A stretch of DNA of 64,000 nucleotides from Nymphaea colorata. Its lineage: Eukaryota; Streptophyta; Magnoliopsida; Nymphaeales; Nymphaeaceae. Below, one piece after another: positions 49,461 to 62,079 of this stretch; position 1 is the first letter of the stretch, and each line of letters begins with the position of its first letter. The translations under genes were made by a program, and so were the position numbers. The notes under the pieces were generated by a model. The model saw nothing but the letters and a program-made list of their open reading frames with translations, was not told the DNA's origin and made no database searches. The DNA is taken from contig NC_045139.1 in the NCBI RefSeq assembly GCF_008831285.2, positions 34,259,706-34,323,705 on the forward strand. Direction: 5' to 3'.

Positions 49461-52028
49461 TTATGTAAAGTAAGAGTAGTTACTTGCTTGAGAATAACTA
49501 AAAGCAACAACTACATAAAATATAGTGTAAAGATTTAGATGATGGAAGAGTTCCTACACATGACATCACATTTTTTCTATTGTGATTCCATTGAAAATGT
49601 TGTGTCATGGATATAGGTTCGATTTGAACCAAACTACATAAGATATTCTTCTCTTTGATTTTATATTTGTAAATGTACAAGAGCATGCATGGTTGTTGTC
49701 TAGTCCAGTCTAATCTTGTTTATCTCCTCATGGTGCCTTTATGTTATCATTAACTCTCCAATGTTTCAAAGTTCAAACTATGATGTTGAAGTTGAGTTTG
49801 AAAATTTATTGCTTTGTAGTTTATTGTTGTTGCATATATTGATGCCACTAGCTCTCAAAAGTTTGACCTCAACCTTACCTTCATTGCATGGATAAAGTAT
49901 GATCAACTATTAAAAGGTCAAATTACTACTATTCTATATAGATTACTAGTGTTTTATCTAAGAGCATTCTCATCCTTGCTATGGATTTTGATATGATATT
50001 TTAAAAGCTCTCAACAAAGCCTTTGCTCAATAATGCAAGGGCATGATTTTCTTTTGATAAAAAAACTAACATCTTTGAAAAAGAATGATAAGGTTCTTGC
50101 TAAGAAAGTTAAAGTTTATATGTGATAATCGCTTGGCAAATGAATCTTGTTGATAATAGAGCTTATGCACTTGTTTTGGGACATTAATCGGAATATTTAA
50201 ACCTTTCCTTCATCTAAACTTTGTGCATGAGTTGCATTTGGATGACCTTGAAGGTCATTTAGGGAAGGATTGAGACCTTGGCGAGTGGAGCAATATTCTT
50301 GGTCTTGCTTGTGTTCAACGGCTAGATTTGCCTATAGGATTGGTCTTTGACTCTTGGAGCCAGAATGGCACATGACCTAGCATCCAATTGGATAAAAAAA
50401 TTCCATTTGGATTATGGGTATGGTTTTCTTATTATTATAAGCTTAATTGCATAGTGGTAGAGAACATTCCTGCATTTGGAGAGACCTAGTCCCATTGAAT
50501 CTTGTTTGATTTTCATCATTCAGCATGTTTATCATTCTTTTCATTGTTATTAATGTCTTGTTAAGATCATTTTTTAGTGATTGATGTGAGTTCTTACTTT
50601 GCCCTTTGATGGGACATTGAATCAAAGTAAAAAAGAAAAAGGTTAAGGTGTAGGTTACATCACTTCAAGTGACTATGAAGTGCCTAGCCAACAACTGAAA
50701 CTGATATAGTAATTTTGGTGCTAAAAATTATGATCTTCAAACATGAGAATTATTACATCACCATAGTCTTCTACTTACAAGCAGGCTACTCTAAAATGGT
50801 TCTTTCTTGTCTTCCCTTTAAATAGCTGTTTTCTATGTATATCTATGTATATCTGTATATCTGTGGCAGCTCTTGCTTTAATCTATGTGAGCGTTATTCC
50901 TCTAGACTGCAAAGAGTAGATGCACTGCACTCTAGTTGATGAGTGTCCCTCTTCTCGCCCAAGTCCTAAATGAGCTTTGGACCCAAGGGAAGGGCTTCGG
51001 CCTCTTCAATGTACTACCTCCATATCTCTTGCTTTAGTCTATGTATTTCTTGATTTTCTTAGGTGACTCTTTCCAAGACCCAAACCACCAAGATCCTAGC
51101 AATTACCCTGCTCCTATTAAGATCAGAGCAGGTATACCTTCTTTCTCAGTTTTCATCTTAATTTCAAGTTATTAGATTCGCTTGATTTAAGTTATCATCA
51201 ACCAAATTGTTCATTTATACCTCATTGGACGTAGCATAGTTGGTCGGGGCGGGAAGGGTGTTGGTGGCATATCTCTACTTTGATTCTCATGGATGTTACT
51301 CTGTTGGGCCATGAAGGGGTGGGTCCGTCGAGCTGAAGGTGGCCGCTGCTCACCCTGGCTCCAACACAGCCCCTGGAGGCATGGGGAATGAGGGTGGTGG
51401 GGGGCCTTCAGCCTCTTTTCGAGCTGTGGGTTGGTAACCTATTGCTCACCTAGAACCAAATTGTTCATATATCACTAGATATCAAATTGTCTGCAGTCAC
51501 CATAATGTAAACATGAAAGGCCAAACAGTTAAGTTTCAAAATGTTCTTTAATTTCCTGCATATTCGTTCCATACCCACCAACCAAACCCACGAACCACAA
51601 CCAAAAACACAGTAGTTAAATGCGCTCCAACAAAGCCAGAGAGATCTATCGGTAAAGGAGACAATGACATGGCTGGCCACGGTTTATTTTATTTCCCAAT
51701 GGTTGAGGAAAGGAAAGAGAAAAAAATAAAAATAAAAAGGTTTGATTTCATGGGACTTTGCATTTTCAAAAAGAGGCAAAGATTCATGGAGCTCTGCGAA
51801 ATGGAGATTTGAGGGCGGATTGCAAGTACAGGGCGCACATGCAGGTCCATCCAAACTGTCCACAGCAGAGATGGACGGTCTAGACTCGAGGATCTTGAAC
51901 AGTGGTCCCTAGATTCCATGTGGAACATGCTCTCTGAAACACAGACGCTGCTGCAGAATAAGCTTCCTTCGTATTAAAATTGTCTGCCGACCCGTCCATC
52001 TCTCTCTCTCTCTCTCTCTCTCTATATG
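49461..52028. other. Gene-free stretch with possible LTR fragments
   Basis: No gene is supported. At about 50870-51130 is sequence with LTR-like features ending near AAGATCAGAGCAGG, a weak primer-site match. At 51240-51430 is an isolated GC-rich patch of unknown origin. A CT microsatellite lies at about 51999-52022. Confidence 0.4.
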
Positions 52029-52078
52029 TATGACTTGAACTAAAGCATGATTTATATTGAATTCATCACCAATCACTC

Positions 52079-52156
<78 letters not shown>

Positions 52157-52206
52157 GAGTGATTGGTGATGAATTCAATATAAATCATGCTTTAGTTCAA
52201 GTCATA
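52029..52206. repeat. Perfect 178-bp palindrome with (TA)n centre
   Basis: The arms, about 51 bp each before the TA core, are exact inverted copies; each begins TATGACTTGAACTAAAGCAT when read inward on its own strand. The centre is about 75 bp of alternating TA. The arm sequence is the end of the family W repeat, so the palindrome looks like two inverted ends joined head to head. Confidence 0.9.
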
Positions 52207-52395
52207 ATGTTATAAGTTCAAATTTTTATTATTGAAAAACACTATTTAAGTAAGAAAACTACTAATTTAATATACATTTCCCACCAAATCACTCTTAAGA
52301 TCATAAGGTTAGACTACAAAAAAGTTATTTTAATAATTAACTTTAATGGTATGGTTTTTGTCTCTTACCCTAAATAGTCTGGCTTTTGCCAAATA
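52207..52395 (-). repeat. AT-rich dispersed repeat family W, copy 4 (inverted)
   Basis: Continues from the palindrome. On the minus strand it reads GTAAGAGACAAAAACCATAC, then CCTTATGATCTTAAGAGTG and TACTTAAATAGTG, collinear with 43780-44170. Confidence 0.65.
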
Positions 52396-53531
52396 GGATG
52401 AAATCCTCTGGCCATGGAAGCTCAGCCAATCATGCAATGCATTGGGCGGCCATGAATAAACACACCACCTAATGCAGTGCATTGGATAGTGGGTTCTGAG
52501 AGGCCAAAAAAATTCTCTGTCCTAACCCAAATAGAGAAATCCATAGCCTATATATATATATATGTGTGTGTGTGTGAGAGAGAGAGAGACAGAGAGAGAG
52601 AAAGAGAGAAACCGTTTGTGATAGATTATTTTGCCGAGCTTCAGACCGATTTTTGTCCAATCTAACTTCAGTGACTCAAATCTTTAGGATAAAAGAACCG
52701 AAATCTGACGCAAGTATTGAGTTTTTGGCACCCCAAATTGTCAGCTGGACTAAAACTAATAATTTTTCGCTCTCATAGTATTCGCTTCATGCATTAATGG
52801 GCTTCAACGTTTTTTATTGACCTTATAGATTTACATCGATCAAGCTCATTTGTGAAGTTAGATTTACAAAAATTGATCAATGAACACAGAGAGACAATTT
52901 GGTTGCCGGTATTTGCCAGACGTTTAGCCACCAAAATTTACATTTGGGGATGAGAGAGAGAGAAGAAGAAGCCACACTGCACAAGGTTTATAGGCTTGCT
53001 AGCATGACCTGGTCGTCGTCCGTCCTGCTCCATCTTAACTAAGTCATTTAAAAAAAAGAGACGTTGCTGTTTGGCGTGTGCTTGGGGATCGGATGCTTTT
53101 GAGAGAGAGAGAGAGAGATGGGAAGGGGAGGAGGCTTTGATACCTTAGCACACTTGTACATGTTAGGAGGAACGTCAACGTAGCTGGCAGGTAGCGATAC
53201 GCAACCCCACAGCTTTGAATATCAGATACGCCTACCTTCTCCTCCCTCTGTCTCTCTCCCTCTCTCTTCTCTCTCTCAAATTCAATTTCCATATTGCTCA
53301 AATTCAACTTCCATATATTCTTTCTTCTTTCCTCCTGCATTCTTTTTTTTTTTTTACCGTTGCCAAGATGGCCAGGACAGGACAGGGATGATGAAATCCT
53401 CTCCAAAACCCGCCCCCCCTCTCCCCACCCCGTCAAGTTGCAGAAAAAGACAATACTTTTATATATTGCTTTCCAGCTATAGTCCCTCCATTTTCTTTAC
53501 CAATTTCATTGCTACCTGCTTCTTCCTCAAT

Positions 53532-53575
<44 letters not shown>

Positions 53576-53815
53576 CCTCCCTTTCCCTCTCTCTCTTTCT
53601 CTCTCTCTCTGCATTTACTTACCTTTACATCTTCTTCTTGAAATTTGGTGGACTGAAAATTTTTCATGGTACTGGGTATTTAAGTTGGAATTCCTTTTCC
53701 CTTTTGGGTTAGTGGACGAAATCCTGAATTCCCCACGTCTGCATTGTGGTGCAACGATGTCGCTGTCGCCAGCATCGATGCGCCGACTGTTGGCATTGGC
53801 GATTTAGTGATGTTG
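52396..53815. other. Spacer and promoter side of the kinase gene
   Basis: No gene is seen. It holds TA/TG/GA microsatellites at about 52550-52608 and a long CT-rich tract at about 53540-53612, probably close to the kinase gene promoter. Short frames here are translations of the simple repeats. Confidence 0.5.
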
Positions 53816-54795
53816 AGCCCCTGAGGAGCAGGACTACCGCTGTAGCATGAGTTTGGTTTCCGAGTGTGGGAGCGATGGAGCAGACTTCCTCGAATGCCGG
53901 CGCATAGATCGATCGTCTGCGTCAGATCTGTCTTCCTTATTCGAGGGCAAGCAGTCACTAGGTATGAAAAATATGCTTGTGTTTGGGTAAAAACTGCTTC
54001 TTTAGCTTTTTCCATGGATAGTTTCGTGGATCATGGTACATTTTCTGTTGACTGCGCCGGCGGCGATGGTTCGATTCAAAATGCTTCCGTCATGGATGGA
54101 TTCATGCAATTGAACTGGATATCCGTAAATTGCATGTTGGTTTCATTGCTTAAAATTTGTTGCCGGAATTTCTAGTATTTTCCCTTTTCTTCCTCCATAG
54201 AAAATGAAGCTGTAACCACTAGCAGGATGTTGTCGGTGTGTTCTTGACGGACTGTTTCTCGTCTGATCTCATACACTGTATTGATATGATAAAAATCATT
54301 AAAGAAGAGGACCTCAGACGGCCAAATTATGTAATGTATGATAAAATGTTTATTCACTGTGTGTCTAGATTCCAATTATATGGTGTATTTCTTGCTACAT
54401 TGGGGGATTTCAAAGACCATCGGTTGGGTTGCAAAACAAAGAGAACATCTGTTAGGAATTGTCTTCGATTAATAATATGACCAAGGACACGATTTTGGCC
54501 AACTTATCTTTGAAAACACTGATTCAGAGGGCGGGTGACATTTTCTTCTGATGGTCTATCAAATAACCTAGTTGATTCAAATTTCATGCTTCAAAAGGTA
54601 AATGGACATCTTGATATTGGTGTTGGAGATATTCGACATCGCTGATAGGTTTAGGCTTTCGTGTCCTTTTTGGATGTTTCTGCTCTTTGTCAGTCGTCTG
54701 GTCTGTTGACTTAGTGGTATATGTTTTCTTCATTTTTCAGGTTCAATGTGCTGGAGTGCATATATTCTTATGCATTGAAATAGAACCCATACCAA
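53816..54795 (+). other. Probable 5' untranslated exon(s) and intron of the kinase gene
   Basis: A GC-richer segment ends with CACTAG followed by GTATG (donor at 53962). An acceptor TTTTTCAG lies at 54733-54740, giving a 779-bp leader intron. The spliced leader has an in-frame TAG at 54781-54783, 15 bp before the kinase start codon, so coding begins at 54796. Transcript evidence would be needed to confirm the leader. Confidence 0.45.
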
Positions 54796-57700
54796 ATGTC
54801 AAGGCCACTTGCAGCAATAATCGGAGGTGCTGCAGGGGCCCTGGCATTGGTTGGGATTACAGTTGCAGTCATTTGGTACTATCTATTTCATAAAAGAAAT
54901 AATTCGAGAACTTCAGAAAGCAGTTCTTCAGAGCCATCCGCTCAAGATGGTAAGCGTGACCAGGAAATTTCTATAAATTGGAGATTATTTTCTGTATTAA
55001 TGACGACACTCTTAGGCTCTTTGTCGCTGTGCGTTGAAACATGAAATATGTTCTTACTCTTTGGGCTGTTTGGATCCATGCATTGAGGCACAAGATATAG
55101 TCTCCATGCCTGACATGGATGTCCAGTCTAGGCACCAGAATGGATTCCTTAAAAGCTATCTGCAGGTGGCAATTGAAACACACACCTGTTAAGGATCAGC
55201 ATGCTCCCTATGTACTATTTTATGAAAATTGAGACTCAAACAGAACAGGAGTTATTTCAATTAATTCAGTTCCAATGGGATGCTCTCAGATGCTGCCTCA
55301 ATGTAGTGTTAATTTAATTATCACTTTTTGACAGTTGGAAGAAGTACGAGTGAGTTATCCTTGATTGGTGGTACCCTATCATCTGCTTCAAGAGAAGCAA
55401 GGCACTTTTCATTACGGGAGTTGGAGTTAGCTACAAAGAATTTTAGTGACATCAACCTTATAGGTCAAGGAAGCTTTGGCCTGGTGTATAAAGGTTTACT
55501 TCAGGATGGGATGGTTGTAGCAATAAAAAAGCGCCATGGTGCTCCCAGGCAGGAATTTGTTGAAGAGGTATGTATGTTTGCAAGTCATCAATCATCATTG
55601 TGGAGGAAACTTGGTTACCTTAGGAAATTCCCTTCAATTAAATGGTGATTTATCCTATATATTAGAGTTCTATATTTGCAACCAACCATGCTCCAAGTAA
55701 AGAGAAATCAGATATTGGGCCACTTGACTTATGACTGCTCAATTTTGAATTTAATTGTTCAAATGAAATGCATGGTCTCTTGTTCTGCCTGTCACATTTA
55801 GCTGATGTTTTTATCTGTTTTCATCTGATTCTGCTTTCTCTTTTTTTCCTTTTAATTTTGTTTTCCTTTTATGCTTTTCTTACTTATTCTTTGCTCTTGG
55901 GGATGGATGGTGTCCAATGGCTGCAAATTCTTTTATATTCTTGATAGCTAGTCTGCGATAGCATGTCCAGATGTCCCTGAAGTTTTTCCAGGAATCAACA
56001 CAAAGCTTCAAGTAAGCTCATGCCTCTTTTCAATTAGCATGAGCAGTAGCAGATTCTTTCTTGAGGCTAGATGCTCCCAGTTGCAACCACCGCTTTTACA
56101 AGATTACATTCAATTTAGATGGAATAGATTTTTTTTGAGAACCTATATGTTTGAAAGTTGCGAGACACGGGACTAATAATCCACCTACTGTAGCATAAAC
56201 CTAGATGGCTTATGATTTAGTTGGTCCTTTAGTGATAAAAATATTTAGTTTTCTCCTATAAGCAATGTGCATATGCTTTCTTATGGAATATGTTGGAGTT
56301 CTGATGGTTTTCTTACCTGATTATTTTTTGTGTGCATCCACACCTAAGTCCTTTGGACTTGGTATTTGACTCTCAGTGGTTAGTGCCACCTAGCAAGGCC
56401 CTTTTTACATACCACTGGAGGGAAAATCAGAGATATATGGGTGGAGGAAAGATGTCATCCGAGAAAAGGAAATTTTGCAGTAAATGGAGAATTCTTAAGA
56501 GAAAAGGATGAAGGAGAAGGGTGGGACTTTCACAAGCGGACGATAGATTTAGGGCCTGGTTCCTAGGGAAAATGAACTTTAAAGAATTATTTCTATTGCT
56601 AGTTTCTCCATTGTTCCAAGTCATATGGTTATTGCAAAAAGTCTATCTATTGAAGAAATTGAAGTATCAACTTAGAAATATCCTTATTGGCATGACATGC
56701 ATAATGTGCCTGTTTGCATGTTCTTCACTGCTCTTCACTGCTGCTTATGATATTCAAGTTATCATGAGCACTAATCCCTGAACTATGTTTATGTGCTTCT
56801 TTGCAAAGTAAAGAACCAAAACACTGAGGTTGTAACAACCCGTCCCACTCATGGGCTCGAGCCCCTGGTTCGACGGATCCCAACCAGCCCCCCTAGCAGC
56901 TTCGGCTCCAGCCTCAAAAAGGCTAGGAACCAGGACAATCATCTCATTAATGGCCTTCCTTTATAAGTTTTTGAAGATCCCTCACAATCTTTGATATATG
57001 ACTAAACTTCTGGGGTGTTACAATCCACCCCCCTTAAGGCACACGCGTCTGCGCGTGTGGGACCCCAGGTCCGAGTGTTGAACCGGCTCTGATACCACTG
57101 GAACAACCCGTCCCACTCCTAGGCTCGAGCCCCTGGTTCGACGGATCCCAACCCGCCCCCTAGCAGCTTCGGCTCCAGCCTCAAAAAGGCTAGGAACCAG
57201 GACAATCATCTCTTTAATGGCCTTCCTTTATAAGTCCTTGAAGATCTCTCACAATCTTTGATACAGGATTAAACTTCTGGGGTGTTACAGAGGTAGCATA
57301 TGGAATATGGAAAAAATGATCACAAAGTGAATAGAAACAAATGTAATAATGTTTCAAGATTTGTCCGGTGTTTGATTGCTAGGTGGAATTTGCTCACTTT
57401 GTGTGAAAGAAACAATCCTATGTATCTCAATCTCCAGAACACATCGAGCTAATTTTGTGCAACTATTTATTCGCTGCATATTATTTTCTTACAAAATGTT
57501 CATGAATATTAGTTTCGGAGAGTGCGTTGTCGGAACACTTAAGCCTTCACATGAACATCGTGCTAATAGTTAATGCAGTATGCTAATTTGCCACCTAATT
57601 TTGACGGAATTAATACATTCCTGAATGTTCATCTCTATATTACTCTTTCTGTTTTAGTAAGCATCTGTCTATGCGATATGAATTATGAACTGCATGCTAG

Positions 57701-58261
57701 ATTCAGATGAAAAATCCTTTTTTTTCCCTGTTCCGCTTCTTCTTATTGTCCTTTTTTTTTCATTGTGAAGTCTTTAGATACTTTAGGGACATGTGGACAT
57801 ATACTTGAATGTACATAGTGCAACTGATATATTATTCTGAAACTTTTCCTACTCTTGCAAACTGCTTTTTTCCATTTTCCATCCAATGGCTACCTTTGCT
57901 TGATTGGATAAGTAGGTTTCTCTACCTAATATCTTTATTTTTATGATTCTTTGTTCTTCTTTTTCATTTTTACCATGCTTTTGTGTTGAAATATCTTTTC
58001 ATACTAAATGATATTAATCTTTGTGATCTATGTTACTGTAAATGCAAAAAGTCCTTAACTGCCTCAGTGATGCTTCAAATATATTATGGAGATATCAGTC
58101 TGCCTTATACTCCTTTAAGCCTTTAAATATTAAATAATAGATCCGTAATATATACAAATTATCACATATCTGATTTGTTATTGCAACCTTCTTTCTTTGT
58201 GTCAAAGACCAGAAGCTACATGTGAATCCTCATTGGATCCAGGTGGTTATAAGTTTATAAC

Positions 58262-58302
<41 letters not shown>

Positions 58303-60871
58303 CAATTATCAACATATGTATGTATACATGTGTTAGGGGAGTTCAATGTTGTTATGTTCTGGATGTTGCGGGATGGTTAAAATTTAAAAATTTGTCACTA
58401 AAAAGCAGTAACTAAATTAGCATTGGCCACAGTTTATGATGTGACGGTGTATGGTGGCTTTAGTGATAATATATTATACATTTAGCAATGAATTTCTAAA
58501 TTTTAACCATCCGGCAACTATCCTTGCATTGGGCAGCATTGAATTTTCCTTATATGTATGTATATGTATGTGACTATATACATATATGAGGTATCAGTAT
58601 CATTATTTAAGTTAGGACATTTTATTTGTAACGGCATGGCCATGGTTCCTTTTTTGTTTCTCCTTTCATAGACATCCTTGTGCAACTATGCTCATGCAGG
58701 TTCGATTTTTATCGTCTATACGGCACCGGAATCTTGTTACTCTTCATGGTTACTGCCAGGAAAATGATCAGCAAATGCTTATCTATGAGCATGTCCCAAA
58801 TGGCAGTGTCTCCAATCATATATATGGTATTCTCAGTTTCTTGTCAACTACTGGCAATTAAAAAATTTCAGAATTTTAATCTTATGGAATTGTCACTTGT
58901 CAGGTCAGTATTCAACGACAAAGCTAGAGTTCAAAAATAGACTTCTGATAGCCATTGGAGCAGCCAAAGGTAACACATATGACATCAGTTAGTGTTGAAA
59001 GTTTCCTCTGCCTGTCTTTCGTCTAATGAAGTTAAAGTGTTAAACTTGAAAATCTTGAGCTTCAATGTTCAGTTTTACAGTTTTCCTGCTGTTGCTTCTG
59101 TTAGTTTTTAATTTCTGCTCCTTTTTTTGGGGAAGTACCAATTCGATGTTACCTGAAGGTGCAGACTTCTGCTATTCTGCTTTTGTAGGTTTGGCTCATT
59201 TGCATTCTCTGGCACCACCCCTGTTACATAAGGACTTCAAAACTGCAAATGTGCTTGTTGATGAAAACTTCATAGCTAAGGTTGCTGATGCAGGTCTCAG
59301 GAATTTGCTTGAGAGAATCATTAACGCAGGAACATCTTCTCAAATGATGGGCACCGTTGTTTTCCTCGATCCAGAGTATTGCTCTTTTCTTTTAAGTTAC
59401 ATTGAACAGTTTTTTCCCCCTTAAGCTAGGAAATTAGGTTGCCCTGTGGATTGGGCAACATTAGCTCTTACCATCAAGTGCTTACTTCAACTGTTGTTGG
59501 TGCACCTGGCGACATGTTTCTCTGTCACAAATTTGGTGAGCATCCAGTTTTCCACATCATTTTCCCTTATACATGTCACTTGTTTCTGTAGGTTCAGGGA
59601 ATCAGGCAGGTTCTCAGAAAAGAGTGATGTATATAGTTTTGGAGTGTTTCTACTTGAATTGGTGAGTGGATGTTCAGCAGAGTCTGATGAAAGCATGATT
59701 AAATGGGTATGTGTCCTTAACACTTCAATGCTAAATACAGCATGAGAATTTCTTCTCCATGGCTTTTGATTCAATTTTTTTATCTATCTTGCTATAATTC
59801 AAATTCACTTGTTTGAATTTGAAATGAACACCTACTTAGAATACTCACCTTTTCAATTTGCTTTCTTGGAAATTGCTCCATAAAACCTTCTTGATGAATT
59901 TCATCACTTAATCTGGGAGTTTAAACATAGCGGTGAATTGAAGTTGCATCTCTAATCTATAGTCACAAAATGATGCCAGTTGTCATTGAGAAATTATTTG
60001 TGTTGCATACTCAGATAATTAAAAATGAACAAGGAATCATGTGGGGCTGCCACCCAGCCTTTTAACAATTTCCATATATATAAGGACTCTGTAAATGATG
60101 TGCTACGGCAAGAAACATGAGTAAAAAACAAATCTAAAATTGTGAGGGTAGCTATAAATGGACATCCCCCAACCTGGTGTTGAATGACCATTTCTCTAGC
60201 AGGATATGTCTGGGACCAATACAGCTTTTGGTTTCAGGAAGGTAGTTTTACAAGAAAGAATTTCTTGAATGTAACATTTTCTTCATGTGAGATCAATAAC
60301 CTGTTTTATTCATACTTGATCTTTCATTTGTGCAAAGTTTGTTCACTGTGAAATCCTAAATATGCTTCAAATGCACTCGCTCTTTTAATGAATCTAAAGG
60401 TACACATTGTGCCAGGTAGCTTAAGCTTGTGCCGATATTATTAATGCCTCAGCCAATGAGCTGTGTGACATGTTACACGTGCACCTGGATGCTGGGTTTG
60501 AACTTAGTTAGGCTGTGTTCCATGCTGGCTACTGATGCACTGAGTCAATGTTATGATGGGCTAGGATTGTTTGCAGCTGTAGATTAATCAATTTCATAAC
60601 TTCTTATCTGAAGGCCCAAAATCGCCCAGATTTGAGTGATGCTGCATCTATCATTGATGAGAAATTAGTTAGCAGTTTCACCAGCGAAGGAATGAAGAGG
60701 TTCATAGGTCTGGCAGTCTGGTGTATCCATTCATCTGGACAGAGACGACCAACAATGAACACAGTTGTGTTAGAACTGGAACGGATTCATGAAAGGGAAA
60801 TCAGCATGACTACAATTGTAGGTGAAGGCACTCCAACCGTCACCCTTGCAAGCCAGTTATTTACAGCATAA
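54796..60871 (+). CDS. Membrane-anchored receptor-like protein kinase, seven coding exons, DAG in place of DFG
   Basis: Coding exons: 54796-54949, 55335-55567, 58700-58826, 58904-58969, 59189-59375, 59592-59706 and 60614-60871; all junctions are GT-AG with continuous phase, giving 379 aa. A membrane segment lies at about residues 5-28 (GGAAGALALVGITVAVIWYY), followed by basic and Ser-rich juxtamembrane residues; there is no large outer domain and no clear signal peptide. The kinase domain follows: glycine loop GQGSFGLVYKG, VAIKK lysine, SSIRHRNLVTLHGYCQ, catalytic loop HKDFKTANVL, VADAGL where DFG is usual, FLDPE and SDVYSFGVFLLELVSG. HKD for HRD makes it non-RD. The catalytic Asp, Lys and Asn residues are all kept, so activity is possible. 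The group resembles plant receptor-like cytoplasmic kinases; the substrate and partner are unknown. Intron 2 is 3.1 kb and holds a TRIM and a MITE. Confidence 0.9.
56831..57022 (-). repeat. TRIM 3' LTR
   Basis: Direct repeat of 57099-57289 with a few differences and small indels. It is the 3' LTR because the polypurine tract abuts it on the interior side. Confidence 0.9.
57099..57289 (-). repeat. TRIM 5' LTR
   Basis: Direct repeat of 56831-57022. It is the 5' LTR because the tRNA-Met primer site follows it by one base. Confidence 0.9.
58336..58549. mobile_element. Tourist-like MITE, 214 bp, with TTA target duplication
   Basis: Long imperfect inverted repeats of about 70 bp: left GGGGAGTTCAATG ... 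GGATGGTTAAAATTTA, and right, read inverted, GGAAAATTCAATG ... GGATGGTTAAAATTTA. TTA lies on both sides (58333-58335 and 58550-58552). It is non-coding and sits in intron 2 of the kinase gene just before exon 3. A TA then GA microsatellite lies at about 58263-58302. Confidence 0.8.
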
Positions 60872-61548
60872 GGGTGAGTACATTGTCATTCTTTGTTACA
60901 TTTTCAAATGTACAAAGCTATGGTTTGTATGTAATCTTTTCTAAATGGCGGCTGTCAGTTGCTTGGCAAGTGTATAAAAAGAGCAGCTGTTCTATTCTTG
61001 GTTATTTGTTATCTCTGTTCTTTTATGTGAAAATCGTTGTGTACAATAATATTTGATGGCAATATTAATGAATCTTGGTTGTGCAGCGTGAACTTTATCA
61101 CGCTACAAGATCAGTTGCCTGTTCTTGCTATTTTTTCCCCTGCTCTGTATTTTTGCATGAAATCATTACGTACAGTATCATTGGTATAGGAAACTGCCAT
61201 TGATCTTATTTTGTGTATGAGAAAAGAAGGCATGCATAGACCTCAACAGAAAGTTTTTATTCTTTCCTTCTTGGCATTGAAGGGGTTGATGACTTCTCCT
61301 TGCGAATAGAACGACTGAGCAAGTAGTCAGATGCTAGGAACAGGACAGTGACAACGCACTACTGGAGCGGGGAAATTTAATCCATGGCGAGGGAACTTGG
61401 TGTGGTTTCCCTTTCTATTTCAGTCATGGCCCTTGACTGATGACACGATCAAAACGCGTGCATGGGTTCACCTTCACCACCTGCAATTTTCCTGCTTTTC
61501 CAGGCGTCATCCTGAGCTACAGTTACCACCATCGTTAAGACCATGTCA

Positions 61549-61624
61549 AGTTCTCTGTAGATCGTCGTCAAATGACACTAATACCTAGTTCTCTGTAGAT
61601 CGTCGTCAAATGACACTAATACCT
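61549..61624 (+). repeat. Exact 38-bp tandem duplication
   Basis: Two identical adjacent units, 61549-61586 and 61587-61624, each starting AGTTCTCTGTAGATCGTCG. Exact identity implies a recent event. Confidence 0.95.
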
Positions 61625-62079
61625 TCTCTGTTAGAATAAATCAACAAGTTTTCAACTGTTGAAGAGTATAGCCATAAGCCACCTTGAAAAGTTGCTAGCA
61701 AAGCAATATAAAGGCCTGAGTACATATCTGAAGCTTGAGTTTTTTCCCACCTTTCTCAGCATAGAGGCAGGAAGCATTTTTCCTGTGTAAAGGATCTCTC
61801 GAATTGTACATCGTACGACCAACAGAAGCAAGCGGAAAAGCCACTGATTCAATTCTAGTGCAAAGTAAGAAAGTATTTTTATGTAATTGAATGCCCATCC
61901 TGCACAAATCTGCGCATGCTTTTTGTGCCCACTGACTTAGTAAAAGTTGACTCACAAAGAATAGATTGAAGACTTAAACTCTTTCTTCATTATTTACCTG
62001 TCAGAACCATGGTTTTTCTTTTGGTAAACTTAGCCTTATTTGCCTCAAGGGGGCCTTAGGAGGCTTGGGCCAGTGACCT

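Larger units (their letters stand above)
56831..57289 (-). mobile_element. TRIM (miniature LTR retrotransposon), 459 bp, complete
   Basis: Two direct LTRs of 192 and 191 bp (56831-57022 and 57099-57289) flank a 76-bp interior. On the minus strand the LTR starts TGTAACACCCC and ends in CA. One base after the 5' LTR comes the primer site TGGTATCAGAGCC (57085-57097), and just before the 3' LTR a polypurine tract AAGGGGGGTGGA. Exact 5-bp target duplications GAGGT flank it at 56826-56830 and 57290-57294. There is no coding capacity. It lies antisense in intron 2 of the kinase gene. Confidence 0.95.

Noticed and set aside
51108-51132. Possible second primer-binding site (AAGATCAGAGCAGG)
   Set aside because: Only a partial match to the tRNA-Met site, with no LTR boundary before it; kept only as a remark.
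53044-53807. Overlapping open frames on both strands near 53 kb
   Set aside because: They are translations of CT/GA microsatellites and flanks with no domain.
59446-59745. 99-aa frame continuing upstream of kinase exon 6
   Set aside because: The first half is intron sequence. The splice at 59592 restores the E-F-R-E-S-G reading of the kinase domain.
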